From CAZIPZ01 sp964541075 (lineage in GTDB: Bacteria > Acidobacteriota > Terriglobia > 20CM-2-55-15), in NCBI GenBank assembly GCA_964541075.1, contig CAZIPZ010000047.1, positions 1-21,742 of the forward strand: 21,742 bases of DNA, written 5' to 3'. A program made the translations under genes and the position numbers. Below the pieces are notes generated by a model. It was given only the letters and a program-made list of their open reading frames with translations. It had not been told where the DNA came from and searched no databases. Position 1 is the first letter of the stretch. Each line of letters begins with the position of its first letter. Of this stretch, positions 7,447 to 14,892 are shown piece after piece.

Positions 7447-8508
7447 TTATTGACTGATCGTCTGGCCGGCCTTTGCGATGAACTGGTCAATGCCTTCAAG
7501 GGACTTGTTCTTATTCTTGTACAGGTCCTCAAGAATCTGCTTTGCCTGAGGAAGTGTAGGTCCCTTCAAAAAAACGGATTTAGCAAGAGAATCCATGGCT
7601 TGATCCAACTTGTTCTCGTTTGCATAGGCAAGACCAAGTCGGAAGTAAGGAATTGGATCCACTTTCCGGGCCGTGATCGCGGCAATGTACTCTTTCTGGG
7701 AGTTGCCGTACTGCTTCTGGTTCAAATAGACGAGACCGAGAGTCTGATAGGCGCTGGAAACCATCATGGACTTTTGCTCAGGATCCATCTGGGCGCCGCC
7801 GGGACCATTCACCAAAGCCAAAACCTTATCTTTGGCTTTCTTTGCCAACTCTTCAGCGCGTTTCTGCTGCTTTGCCTTCTCTGCTTCATCGGTGGCGGGT
7901 CGTTCTGCCATCACGCCCGAGAGGGTCATCAGCGTCAGCAGGTTGTCTGGATCCAGGTCCATCGCCTTTTCGGCGTATTCCATCGTCTTGGCCGAATCGT
8001 TGATCATCTGATAGTTGTTCATCAGGCTCTGGTAATAAAAGAGGATCACTTTTTCGGACTCGGCAAGAAATGCTTTGTACTCGTTCGCGTTTTTGTCGAT
8101 GACGTTCTTGTCACCTTTTTTCGCCTTCTTGGCCTTGATCAATTGCTCGTCGGCATCGGCTTTCTTAACCAGATCTTCCAGGTACTTCACTTCAATAGCG
8201 ACGCCCGCTTCGCCGGCCGCTATAGCTTCCTTAGCTTTGTTCATTCGACCGAAGGCCTGCATCCTGGTTCGGTGAATGAAACCAGTCAGCTGAGATTCAG
8301 GATATGTCGTTAGAAATTTGTCGGCCATGGTCAATTGTGCGTTTGGATCCGGGGACTGCTGTACTTTCATGAAGTCTTCATATTCCGCCTGCGATCCGGG
8401 TGCGGGACCAATCTGCTGGGCATCTTTCTTCTGAGCACTCAACATTGATGTGCAAAGAATTAACGCGAGAAGCGCCATCAGTAATGCGGATTTCTTACTG
8501 TTGATCAT
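7447..8508 (-). CDS. Exported TPR-repeat protein, unknown function
   Basis: A 353-residue secreted protein. The signal peptide has a basic start (MINSKKS), a hydrophobic core and likely cleavage after LSA (about residue 25), pointing to periplasmic or outer location. The mature part is helical with TPR-like units: around 45-110, around 150-190 (YYQSLMNNYQ, AEKAMDLDPDN) and 255-300 (YQTLGLVYLNQKQY, YFRLGLAYANENK). A lysine-rich segment near 125-135 and a charged coil near 205-230 separate them. Nothing catalytic is visible, so a scaffolding role is more likely. AAGGAG stands 9 bases before the ATG, and a near-consensus promoter lies upstream, suggesting good expression. Genes of this style are common in Acidobacteriota. 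Function is not assignable. Confidence 0.85.
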   Translation of the reverse strand: MINSKKSALLMALLALILCTSMLSAQKKDAQQIGPAPGSQAEYEDFMKVQQSPDPNAQLTMADKFLTTYPESQLTGFIHRTRMQAFGRMNKAKEAIAAGEAGVAIEVKYLEDLVKKADADEQLIKAKKAKKGDKNVIDKNANEYKAFLAESEKVILFYYQSLMNNYQMINDSAKTMEYAEKAMDLDPDNLLTLMTLSGVMAERPATDEAEKAKQQKRAEELAKKAKDKVLALVNGPGGAQMDPEQKSMMVSSAYQTLGLVYLNQKQYGNSQKEYIAAITARKVDPIPYFRLGLAYANENKLDQAMDSLAKSVFLKGPTLPQAKQILEDLYKNKNKSLEGIDQFIAKAGQTISQ

Positions 8509-8547
8509 TCGACAAGTCTCCTTGGTTCATGTGATGAGAGAACGTAA

Positions 8548-8576
8548 AGGGTAGCTTCTCAGGCCAAAGCTGTCAA
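8548..8576 (-). promoter_or_regulatory. Sigma70-type promoter of the exported TPR gene
   Basis: Read on the minus strand: TTGACA (8576-8571), a 17-base spacer, then TACCCT (8553-8548). Predicted transcription start is near 8541, leaving a leader of about 33 bases that contains the AAGGAG ribosome-binding site of the gene starting at 8508. Confidence 0.7.
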
Positions 8577-8594
8577 GGACTTGAAGGCCTTTAG

Positions 8595-10115
8595 CTACGG
8601 ACTGCATCCCCCTCCGTACGGGTTCTTAAGGCCTTCTAGAGCAGCCTGTTGAGCCTCGCGCGTATTATCGCCGATGACGCTCGCTTGCTGGTAGTGGACT
8701 ATGGCGCCCTCTCTATCGCAATCGAGGTCCAAAATCCGTCCTAAGAAGATGTGCGCCCAGACCTTCATGGACGGTTCGGCCGTGGGACTTTCAATTGTTC
8801 GTTCGAAATTAACCTTGGCCTCGTCACCATCGCCTTCCCGGCTGGCAATGAGACCAAGGCCGTAAAACGCCGGACCGCTATTCGGATCAAACTCGCTTAG
8901 GACTTTTCCGAAGGCAGCCTTTGCCTTGGCGCCATCCCCGGAATTGAACGCCGCCTCGGCCTGCTTCAACAAGTCGCGCATTGGATTCGGTGCAGACGCC
9001 GGCGCCGGTTTGGGCACTTCCGCCTTGGCCTCAGCTTTTTCCGGTGGGGGGATCCTGTTAAATGTCACCGCAAATCTGGCTTGCTCGTTCTTTACATTGA
9101 TTTGGGACATCATGGTATTGAATCCGGTTCTGAAGGCAGCGCCCTTGTCCTCATACGCCATCAGGGAGTCGTGGAAGTAGGGCGCCAGCAAAAGCCCGCT
9201 CCGATAAAGACCCTCCACGGTCTTCGCGGCCCTTTCCGCCGGGACTTTATCCATGCGCAACTCAATCACCCGAATCAACGATTCGGTGGCCATGATGTTG
9301 AAGTTCGACGTATACGCCGGATCTACACCTTCCGCATTTCCCAGGAGCTTCAGCAGCGAATCCCTGTTTTCGACTCGAAAACTGTTCGTCGCCACCAAGT
9401 TGTCCAAGTGGAAATGAAGGTATCCATGGCGCACATCGTCGAATTTTGGCGCGCTGCCTCCGCCCAGCACGACGTAGTAATTGTCCTGATAACTCCGCAC
9501 ATTCACGCTGTTGAGAGGGGCTGCTAGCTCAAGGTAAATGGCCAAAGTCCGAGTGTACGTCGTACCCAAAGGCATTCGCAGATAGGCGTCGGTCTTCACC
9601 AGCAGATCGCGAAGGTTGGGGGCCAAGGCATTCATCGCTTCCACATACTGCGGACGCAGTTCACTCCATCGGAGTGAAATTCTGGCCTTCTGATAGAACT
9701 CCCGAAGCAAGTCCGCGAAATCGAGAATGGTTCTGGCATCCGGAGGCGTCAGTTCCTCGCGCCGAGGAAGGCTGAAAGCGGGCGGGTCCGTCAGCGTCAC
9801 AGCCAATGATATGTATTTTGCGAGCTGCGCCTCATCGCTCTCGCCGGCTTTGTGCCGAGCATAGTAATCCTTCAATCGCGTGATCAGATCCGGGTCGACG
9901 CCTTCAGAGAACTTCCGGATCGCTTCACGAACCGGGTGATATTGAGGTCCCAATTCAACGTCAAAACCCGCAGCGTTCAATGCAGCCATCGTCGTGAAAA
10001 GCCGCAGGTCGCTATCAATAGTAACGCCGCTGGATGACTGGGACTGAAGGCTGGGCGCCAAGGGGAATAGAACCAATACGGCCAGAAATAACCGGAAAAA
10101 CATGCCCAAAATCAT
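8595..10115 (-). CDS. Exported protein with degenerate metallopeptidase-like motif and C-terminal TPRs
   Basis: A 506-residue protein with a signal peptide (residues 1 to about 24, RLFLAVLVLFPLAPSL). The central region carries RHGYLHFHLDNL (His230, His234, Asp238), followed by ATESLIRVIE with Glu278. This looks like a gluzincin zinc site (HExxH plus distant Glu) in which the catalytic Glu is Gly, so it may bind a metal without cleaving peptide bonds. After a Pro/Ala/Glu-rich linker (about 355-378) come TPR units to the C-terminus (LLKQAEAAFNSGDGAKAKAAF, GPAFYGLGLIASREGDGDEAK, HIFLGRILDLDCDREGAIVHYQQA). The ATG at 10115 is used; Met5 is an alternative. The divergent gene starts only 29 bases away. 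Export and TPR assignments are firm; the metallopeptidase relation is inference. Confidence 0.8.
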   Translation of the reverse strand: MILGMFFRLFLAVLVLFPLAPSLQSQSSSGVTIDSDLRLFTTMAALNAAGFDVELGPQYHPVREAIRKFSEGVDPDLITRLKDYYARHKAGESDEAQLAKYISLAVTLTDPPAFSLPRREELTPPDARTILDFADLLREFYQKARISLRWSELRPQYVEAMNALAPNLRDLLVKTDAYLRMPLGTTYTRTLAIYLELAAPLNSVNVRSYQDNYYVVLGGGSAPKFDDVRHGYLHFHLDNLVATNSFRVENRDSLLKLLGNAEGVDPAYTSNFNIMATESLIRVIELRMDKVPAERAAKTVEGLYRSGLLLAPYFHDSLMAYEDKGAAFRTGFNTMMSQINVKNEQARFAVTFNRIPPPEKAEAKAEVPKPAPASAPNPMRDLLKQAEAAFNSGDGAKAKAAFGKVLSEFDPNSGPAFYGLGLIASREGDGDEAKVNFERTIESPTAEPSMKVWAHIFLGRILDLDCDREGAIVHYQQASVIGDNTREAQQAALEGLKNPYGGGCSP

Positions 10116-10132
10116 AGCATGGCCGCTTCCTG

Positions 10133-10140
10133 TAGAATAC
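10133..10140. promoter_or_regulatory. Overlapping antiparallel -10 elements between divergent genes
   Basis: Plus strand TAGAAT (10133-10138) ends 6 bases before the ATG at 10145, so its transcript would start at or next to the start codon (leaderless). Minus strand TATTCT (10140-10135) overlaps it and points at the ATG at 10115. No convincing -35 boxes were seen for either. The gap between the start codons is only 29 bases. Confidence 0.4.
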
Positions 10141-10144
10141 GGAC

Positions 10145-10996
10145 ATGGAATTTGGGATTTCGACTCAAATCTATCGCCGGCAAGCCGTTACCGTTGATGT
10201 TCTCGAATCCATCCGGAGGGCGGGTTACCGTCAGATTGAGCTTTTCGCAAATCGTCCTCACTTGGATTTTCACAACCGAAGTCTCGTTCGGGCTATCGGA
10301 AACTGGTTTCAAGAGAACGTTCTTCCGGCGCCTTCCATCCACCTGCCGTTCATGGAAACATTTGGCGAAACCCAAAAACGCTGGATCACGCCCCTCCATC
10401 CCGACTTCAGACAACGCGCATTTGCGATCGATGAAATGAAGCGCTGCCTAGAAATTGCGGATCGTGTTCCAATCGCCTACGCTGTCCTTCATTTGGGGAT
10501 CCCCTCCGAAGAATACAATCCGGTTCTGTTTGAGCATGCGTACACCGCCATCTCTCAAATTCGGACGTTTTCAGGCGTGAAGATCATGATTGAGAACATT
10601 CCGAATGAAATTTCCACGTTCGACAGGATCGAGGAATTCAAGACCGTCACGAGAGTGCAGGACATTGGAATTTGCTACGATACCGGACACGGTCATTTGC
10701 AGCGGATAGAACCGGATTTCCGCCGGATTAACGCCACTCACATTCACGATAATCTCGGGAGGACGGATGATCATTTGTGGCCGTTTGAAGGCAGTCTCAA
10801 TTGGCCGGCGCTCGTGGAGAAATTCGTCTTGGCGGAATACAAAGGATCATTCGTTTTTGAGACGCGGGGAGAGGAATTGAATAAAAGCGGCGACGTCCAA
10901 AAACGCTTTCAGGAACTGTTCGATGAAGCGGAAGAGTCGCTTGACGAATATAGATTGAGACATGCGCTCAGTTCCAAGGTTAGCGAGGAATCATGA
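10145..10996 (+). CDS. Sugar phosphate isomerase/epimerase-like TIM-barrel protein
   Basis: A 283-residue member of the xylose-isomerase-like / AP endonuclease family 2 TIM-barrel group. Candidate divalent-metal and substrate residues follow the usual strand-end pattern: His66 (SIHLPF), His116 (VLHLG), Glu150 (MIENIPN), Asp179 and His182 (CYDTGHGH), His199/His201 (THIHDN) and Glu239 (FVFETRG). The N-terminus MEFGISTQIY is typical of the family's first strand, which supports this start. The substrate is unknown; related proteins act on keto sugars, inositols or hydroxypyruvate. There is no ribosome-binding site, but a TAGAAT -10 sits at leaderless distance. The stop overlaps the asnS start as ATGA, so translation of the two genes is probably coupled. 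Confidence 0.88.
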   Translation: MEFGISTQIYRRQAVTVDVLESIRRAGYRQIELFANRPHLDFHNRSLVRAIGNWFQENVLPAPSIHLPFMETFGETQKRWITPLHPDFRQRAFAIDEMKRCLEIADRVPIAYAVLHLGIPSEEYNPVLFEHAYTAISQIRTFSGVKIMIENIPNEISTFDRIEEFKTVTRVQDIGICYDTGHGHLQRIEPDFRRINATHIHDNLGRTDDHLWPFEGSLNWPALVEKFVLAEYKGSFVFETRGEELNKSGDVQKRFQELFDEAEESLDEYRLRHALSSKVSEES

Positions 10997-12294
10997 CCCA
11001 CACCTACATAGAAGACGTCGGAAAACATGTCGGCGAGGAAGTCACGCTGCGCGGATGGGTCCACAACAAGCGATCAAGCGGCAAGATCCAGTTCGTCATC
11101 GTGCGCGACGGCACCGGCTACATTCAAGGTGTGATCGTCAAGAACGCAGTGTCGCCAGAGGTGTTCCAAGACGCCGACGCCTTGACCCATGAGTCTTCCA
11201 TCGTTGTCATTGGAAAAGTCCGAGAAGATTCTCGCGCCCCAAGCGGATACGAGCTCGATGTAACCGACCTGAAGATCCAGCAACTGGTGGCGAAAGACGA
11301 ACCGTTCCCCATAACACCAAAGGAACACGGAATTGATTTTCTGATGGACCAGCGCCATCTCTGGATTCGTTCCACGCGTCAGCGGGCCATCTTGAAGATT
11401 CGTCATGAAATCATTAAGGCCGTTCGAGATTTTTTTGACGATGACGGCTTCACCTTGTGCGACACACCCATCCTCACACCCGCAGCCTGCGAAGGCACAA
11501 CCACACTTTTTGAAGTGAAGTACTTCGACGACAAGGCATTTCTCACCCAATCCGGACAGCTCTACAACGAAGCTACTGCAGCAGCCCTCGGAAAGGTTTA
11601 TGCGTTCGGCCCAACCTTTCGCGCGGAAAAATCAAAGACACGACGGCACCTCACCGAGTTCTGGATGGTCGAACCGGAAGTGTCGTACGCCACAGTTGAG
11701 GACACGATGAGCCTCGCCGAACGCATGATTTCGTTTGTCGTTCATCGCGTGCTTGAGAAAAGATCGATCGAACTGAAAGCGCTTGATCGTGACGTTTCAC
11801 GGCTGGAGAAAATTGAGCCTCCGTTTCCACGCATCAGCTATGACGAGGCCGTCCGGATCCTCCAGGCTCGGGGCTCCGAGATACGATGGGGCGGAGATTT
11901 CGGCGGGAGCGATGAGACCATCATTTCCCAGCAATTCGATAAGCCCGTCATGGTTCACCGGTATCCGACCGAAATCAAGGCGTTCTACATGGAGCCGGAT
12001 CCCGATCGACCTGAGGTTGCCCTCTGCGTTGACGTGCTGGCACCTGAAGGTTACGGCGAAATCATCGGCGGCGGCCAACGCGCCGTGAGTTACGACTATC
12101 TGGTGAGGCAGATTCAAAAACATGGACTGCCCGTCGAGGTCTTCAATTGGTATCTGGACCTTCGCAAATACGGATCAACACCCCACGCCGGCTTCGGCAT
12201 GGGAATAGAACGCGCCGTCACCTGGATCTGCGGTCTCGAGCACGTGCGAGAGACAATTCCTTTCCCGCGTATGCTCTACAGACTCTCGCCGTAG
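10993..12294 (+). CDS. asnS: Asparaginyl-tRNA synthetase
   Basis: Charges tRNA-Asn with asparagine in the cytoplasm. It is 433 residues, the normal length. The OB-fold anticodon-binding domain (about 15-100, VTLRGWVHNKRSSG, QFVIVRDGTGYIQ) precedes the class II catalytic core. Motif 2 is FGPTFRAEKSKTRRHLTEFWM (about 205-225) and motif 3 is GFGMGIERAVTWICG, ending ETIPFPRMLYRLSP. The RRHLTEFWM stretch and the IPFPR ending separate it from aspartyl-tRNA synthetase. The start is set by GAGG 5 bases upstream and by the ATGA overlap with the preceding gene. Its presence suggests direct Asn-tRNA formation rather than sole reliance on the transamidation route. Confidence 0.95.
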   Translation: MTHTYIEDVGKHVGEEVTLRGWVHNKRSSGKIQFVIVRDGTGYIQGVIVKNAVSPEVFQDADALTHESSIVVIGKVREDSRAPSGYELDVTDLKIQQLVAKDEPFPITPKEHGIDFLMDQRHLWIRSTRQRAILKIRHEIIKAVRDFFDDDGFTLCDTPILTPAACEGTTTLFEVKYFDDKAFLTQSGQLYNEATAAALGKVYAFGPTFRAEKSKTRRHLTEFWMVEPEVSYATVEDTMSLAERMISFVVHRVLEKRSIELKALDRDVSRLEKIEPPFPRISYDEAVRILQARGSEIRWGGDFGGSDETIISQQFDKPVMVHRYPTEIKAFYMEPDPDRPEVALCVDVLAPEGYGEIIGGGQRAVSYDYLVRQIQKHGLPVEVFNWYLDLRKYGSTPHAGFGMGIERAVTWICGLEHVRETIPFPRMLYRLSP

Positions 12295-12320
12295 ACGTCC
12301 CGTCGCCGAAGCCCGCCCCC

Positions 12321-12329
12321 TGATACAAT
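12321..12329 (+). promoter_or_regulatory. Extended -10 promoter upstream of arginase
   Basis: TGATACAAT matches an extended -10 (TG, one base, TACAAT at 12324-12329). No good -35 is visible. Predicted start is near 12336, giving a leader of about 11 bases that just includes AGGCGG before the ATG at 12347. Confidence 0.5.
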
Positions 12330-12346
12330 GGAACTCCAGGCGGTAT

Positions 12347-13255
12347 ATGTCTCGAATTTCCATCATCGGTGTACCCATGGATCTCGGCGCCGACAGGCGC
12401 GGTGTGGACATGGGTCCCTCAGCCTTGCGGTATGCGGATCTAAACGAAAAGCTTGAAGAACTCGGGCATGATGTTCGCGATCTCGGCGATCTCGATGTCA
12501 TCATTCCGGAAACGCAGCATTTCGGCGACCCTCGCGCGAAGTATTTGAAGGAAATTGCCGAAGCCTGCTCGCATCTGGCAAAGATGGTCGTCGAGGTGAA
12601 TGAAGAGGGCCGGATGCCGCTTGTGCTGGGCGGCGATCATTCCATCGCGGTGGGAACGGTTTCCGGCATGGCCGAATCATTCCGCCGCAGAGGGAAAAAG
12701 CTGGGGCTTATTTGGTTCGACGCTCATGCGGATATGAACACCCCTGAGATCTCTCCCAGCGGCAACGTTCATGGAATGCCCATGGCGGCGATCATGGGAT
12801 ATGGCGCGCCAGAACTCACAGGCATCTACAACTTCACGCCGAAAATTCAGCCCCAGAACGCCGTCATGATCGGAATCCGTGAAGTCGACAAACTCGAACG
12901 CGAGTTGGTGAAGAAGTCGGGTGTTCGAGTTTTCACGATGAAGGACATTGACAGGCGGGGCATTGGATCAATCATGGACGAGGCCCTATCCATTGTCATG
13001 AAGGATACGGATGGATTCGCCGCAACACTCGACGCCGACTTCCTGGATCCCTATGAGTCACCCGGCGTGGCGACCCCGGTTCGCGGCGGCGCCGACTATC
13101 GAGAAGCTCATCTTGCGATGGAAATGCTTGCAGACACCAAACGGATGGCATCGTTCGAAATCACAGAGATCAACCCGATTCTTGACGAGCATAACAAGAC
13201 CGCCCATTTCGGAACCGAACTGATCTTATCCGCGTTTGGAAAGCAGATTCTTTGA
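12347..13255 (+). CDS. rocF: Arginase
   Basis: Hydrolyses arginine to ornithine and urea using two manganese ions. It is 302 residues, the usual bacterial length. Metal ligands are His98 (GGDHSIAVGT), Asp125, His127 and Asp129 (WFDAHADMNT), and Asp229 and Asp231 (LDADFLDP). The substrate-side residues His142 (NVHGMPM) and Glu274 (ITEINPILD) are present, and the C-terminal NKTA that goes with arginases rather than agmatinases is there. LDADFLDP differs a little from the common DVDALDP but keeps every ligand. AGG lies 6 bases before the ATG and an extended -10 promoter just upstream, so it need not depend on asnS read-through. Formiminoglutamase and agmatinase are less likely given the overall match. 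The radical SAM gene follows after 4 bases. Confidence 0.93.
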   Translation: MSRISIIGVPMDLGADRRGVDMGPSALRYADLNEKLEELGHDVRDLGDLDVIIPETQHFGDPRAKYLKEIAEACSHLAKMVVEVNEEGRMPLVLGGDHSIAVGTVSGMAESFRRRGKKLGLIWFDAHADMNTPEISPSGNVHGMPMAAIMGYGAPELTGIYNFTPKIQPQNAVMIGIREVDKLERELVKKSGVRVFTMKDIDRRGIGSIMDEALSIVMKDTDGFAATLDADFLDPYESPGVATPVRGGADYREAHLAMEMLADTKRMASFEITEINPILDEHNKTAHFGTELILSAFGKQIL

Positions 13256-13259
13256 AATT

Positions 13260-14318
13260 ATGCCCACGGAATCGTCGACGCTGAAGGAAGCACTCGAATC
13301 CTACACACAGGAAGGGGAACTGTACGAACCCCTGGAGAACCGGCGCGTTCGCTGTTTTGCTTGCGGACATCGCTGCGTCATTTTCGACGGACTGGACGGA
13401 ATTTGCCGCGTGCGCTTCAATCGCGGCGGAAAACTGCTCGTTCCCTCCGGATATGTCGGAGCTTTGCAGCTCGATCCCGTCGAAAAGAAACCTTTCTTTC
13501 ACGCTCTCCCCGGATCACTCGCAATGAGTTTTGGGATGCTGGGCTGCGACTTCCATTGCGCCTATTGTCAGAATTGGGTGACATCGCAGGCGCTACGGGA
13601 TCCGAATGCGATCGCTCTCCCAAGGCGTCTCACTGCAAAGCAATTCGTGGAGATATCCCTCGGCAGAGGCGCTCGCATCGTCACCAGCACTTACAACGAG
13701 CCGCTCATAACGAGCGAATGGGCTGTCGAACTTTTCAAGGAAGCAAGAGCGGCCGGTCTTCGAACCTCTTACGTCTCCAATGGCAACGGCACTCCTGAGG
13801 TATTGCATTACATTCGACCATGGGTCGATCTGTACAAGGTCGATTTGAAGAGTTTTCGCGACAGCAACTACCGGAAATTGGGCGGGTTGCTGAAGAATGT
13901 CCTGGACACCATCGAGATGCTGCACGAAATGAAGTTTTGGGTGGAAATCGTCACGCTCATTATTCCCGGGTTTAACGATTCGAACGAGGAATTGCGCGAC
14001 ATTGCCAGGTTCCTTGTGAAAGTTTCTCCGGACATCCCCTGGCACGTCACAGCATTTCATCGGGACTACAAGATGACGGCCCCAGACAATACATCCGTCG
14101 AGGCGCTGCTACGGGCTGCAGAGATCGGCAGGACCGAGGGACTTCATTTTATATATGCCGGCAATGCGACTGGACGGGTCGGGAATCTGGAGAACACGCA
14201 TTGTCCGGGTTGCGGTGAAACCGTGATTGAACGGTGCGGCTTCCGAGTTCTGCGGATCAACCTCAAGGCTGGCGCTTGTTCAAAGTGCTTCCGACCAATT
14301 CCCGGAGTTTGGAATTGA
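13260..14318 (+). CDS. amrS: AmmeMemoRadiSam-system radical SAM enzyme
   Basis: A 352-residue radical SAM protein related to pyruvate formate-lyase activating enzymes. The [4Fe-4S]-binding CxxxCxxC is GCDFHCAYCQNW (Cys96, Cys100, Cys103). An N-terminal cysteine cluster (Cys32-x2-Cys35-x3-Cys39-x9-Cys49) and PVEKKPFFHALPGS are typical of this subfamily, as are TYNEPLITSEW and NGNGTPEVL. A second cysteine pair set sits at the C-terminus (CPGCGE and CSKC). The reaction is not settled; the family usually occurs with Memo and AMMECR1 proteins, neither of which is in this window. The ATG at 13260 lies 4 bases after the arginase stop; a TTG at 13236 would overlap arginase and lacks support. The 3' end overlaps convergent coaE by 56 bases. 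Confidence 0.88.
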   Translation: MPTESSTLKEALESYTQEGELYEPLENRRVRCFACGHRCVIFDGLDGICRVRFNRGGKLLVPSGYVGALQLDPVEKKPFFHALPGSLAMSFGMLGCDFHCAYCQNWVTSQALRDPNAIALPRRLTAKQFVEISLGRGARIVTSTYNEPLITSEWAVELFKEARAAGLRTSYVSNGNGTPEVLHYIRPWVDLYKVDLKSFRDSNYRKLGGLLKNVLDTIEMLHEMKFWVEIVTLIIPGFNDSNEELRDIARFLVKVSPDIPWHVTAFHRDYKMTAPDNTSVEALLRAAEIGRTEGLHFIYAGNATGRVGNLENTHCPGCGETVIERCGFRVLRINLKAGACSKCFRPIPGVWN

Positions 14319-14892
14319 TGCGCTCCACTTCGCGCCGGGTTTCTTCCAAGTCGCCGGACGTATCGATCACATAGTCGGCATACTTCACTTTTTCTTCAAA
14401 CGGCATTTGCGAGGCAACACGGGATTCGATCTGCTTTTCCGAGAGGTCCGTGCGCTGCCTTAGCCGTTCCTTCTGTATTTCGCGTGAACAGCCAACCACA
14501 ATAAGCTTGTCGTAGTTCCTGTATGTACCGACCTCGATCATTAACGCGGCTTCTACGATCGCGATGCCATCCGGAGCTACAGTCTCCACTTCTTTCAACC
14601 AACGCTGCTGACGCTCGATTACAGCCGGATGAACCAAATCGTTCAGTTTTTGTCGCAGTTCGGGATTCTTGAAGACGATGTCACCCAGGGTCCGGCGATC
14701 GATGGCGCCGGCCGGAGTAAGAATGCGCTGACCGAACTCTGCAACAACCGCTGCGTGCACGGGCTGGCCGGGCTCAAAGAGTTCGCGGCTGATCTGATCT
14801 GCATCGATGAGACGGCATCCAAGTTCGGCGAACATGCCGCCGACTGTTGTCTTGCCGGTAGCAATGCCGCCAGTCAGACCGACTTTAAGCAT
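14263..14892 (-). CDS. coaE: Dephospho-CoA kinase
   Basis: Catalyses the last step of coenzyme A synthesis, phosphorylating the 3'-hydroxyl of dephospho-CoA with ATP in the cytoplasm. It is 209 residues, the normal length. The P-loop is GGIATGKT (residues 8-15), followed by LIDADQISRE (substrate-binding Asp), LNDLVHPAV and the lid region CSREIQKERLRQR. The ATG directly abuts the folD stop (TAA then ATG, no spacer), with AGGA 9 bases upstream inside folD, so translational coupling to folD is very likely. The last 56 bases are antisense to the end of the radical SAM gene. Confidence 0.95.
   Translation of the reverse strand: MLKVGLTGGIATGKTTVGGMFAELGCRLIDADQISRELFEPGQPVHAAVVAEFGQRILTPAGAIDRRTLGDIVFKNPELRQKLNDLVHPAVIERQQRWLKEVETVAPDGIAIVEAALMIEVGTYRNYDKLIVVGCSREIQKERLRQRTDLSEKQIESRVASQMPFEEKVKYADYVIDTSGDLEETRREVERINSKLRELVGSTLNKRQP

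Noticed and set aside
7450..8313. 287-residue plus-strand frame rich in Leu, Val and Phe
   Set aside because: It mirrors the lysine- and alanine-rich TPR gene on the other strand; the apparent hydrophobicity is an antisense artefact.
8581..8600. Hairpin from AGGCC and GGCCT after the 506-residue gene
   Set aside because: The repeat arms are five bases with a loop of about 20 and no T run; it also overlaps the next gene's promoter.
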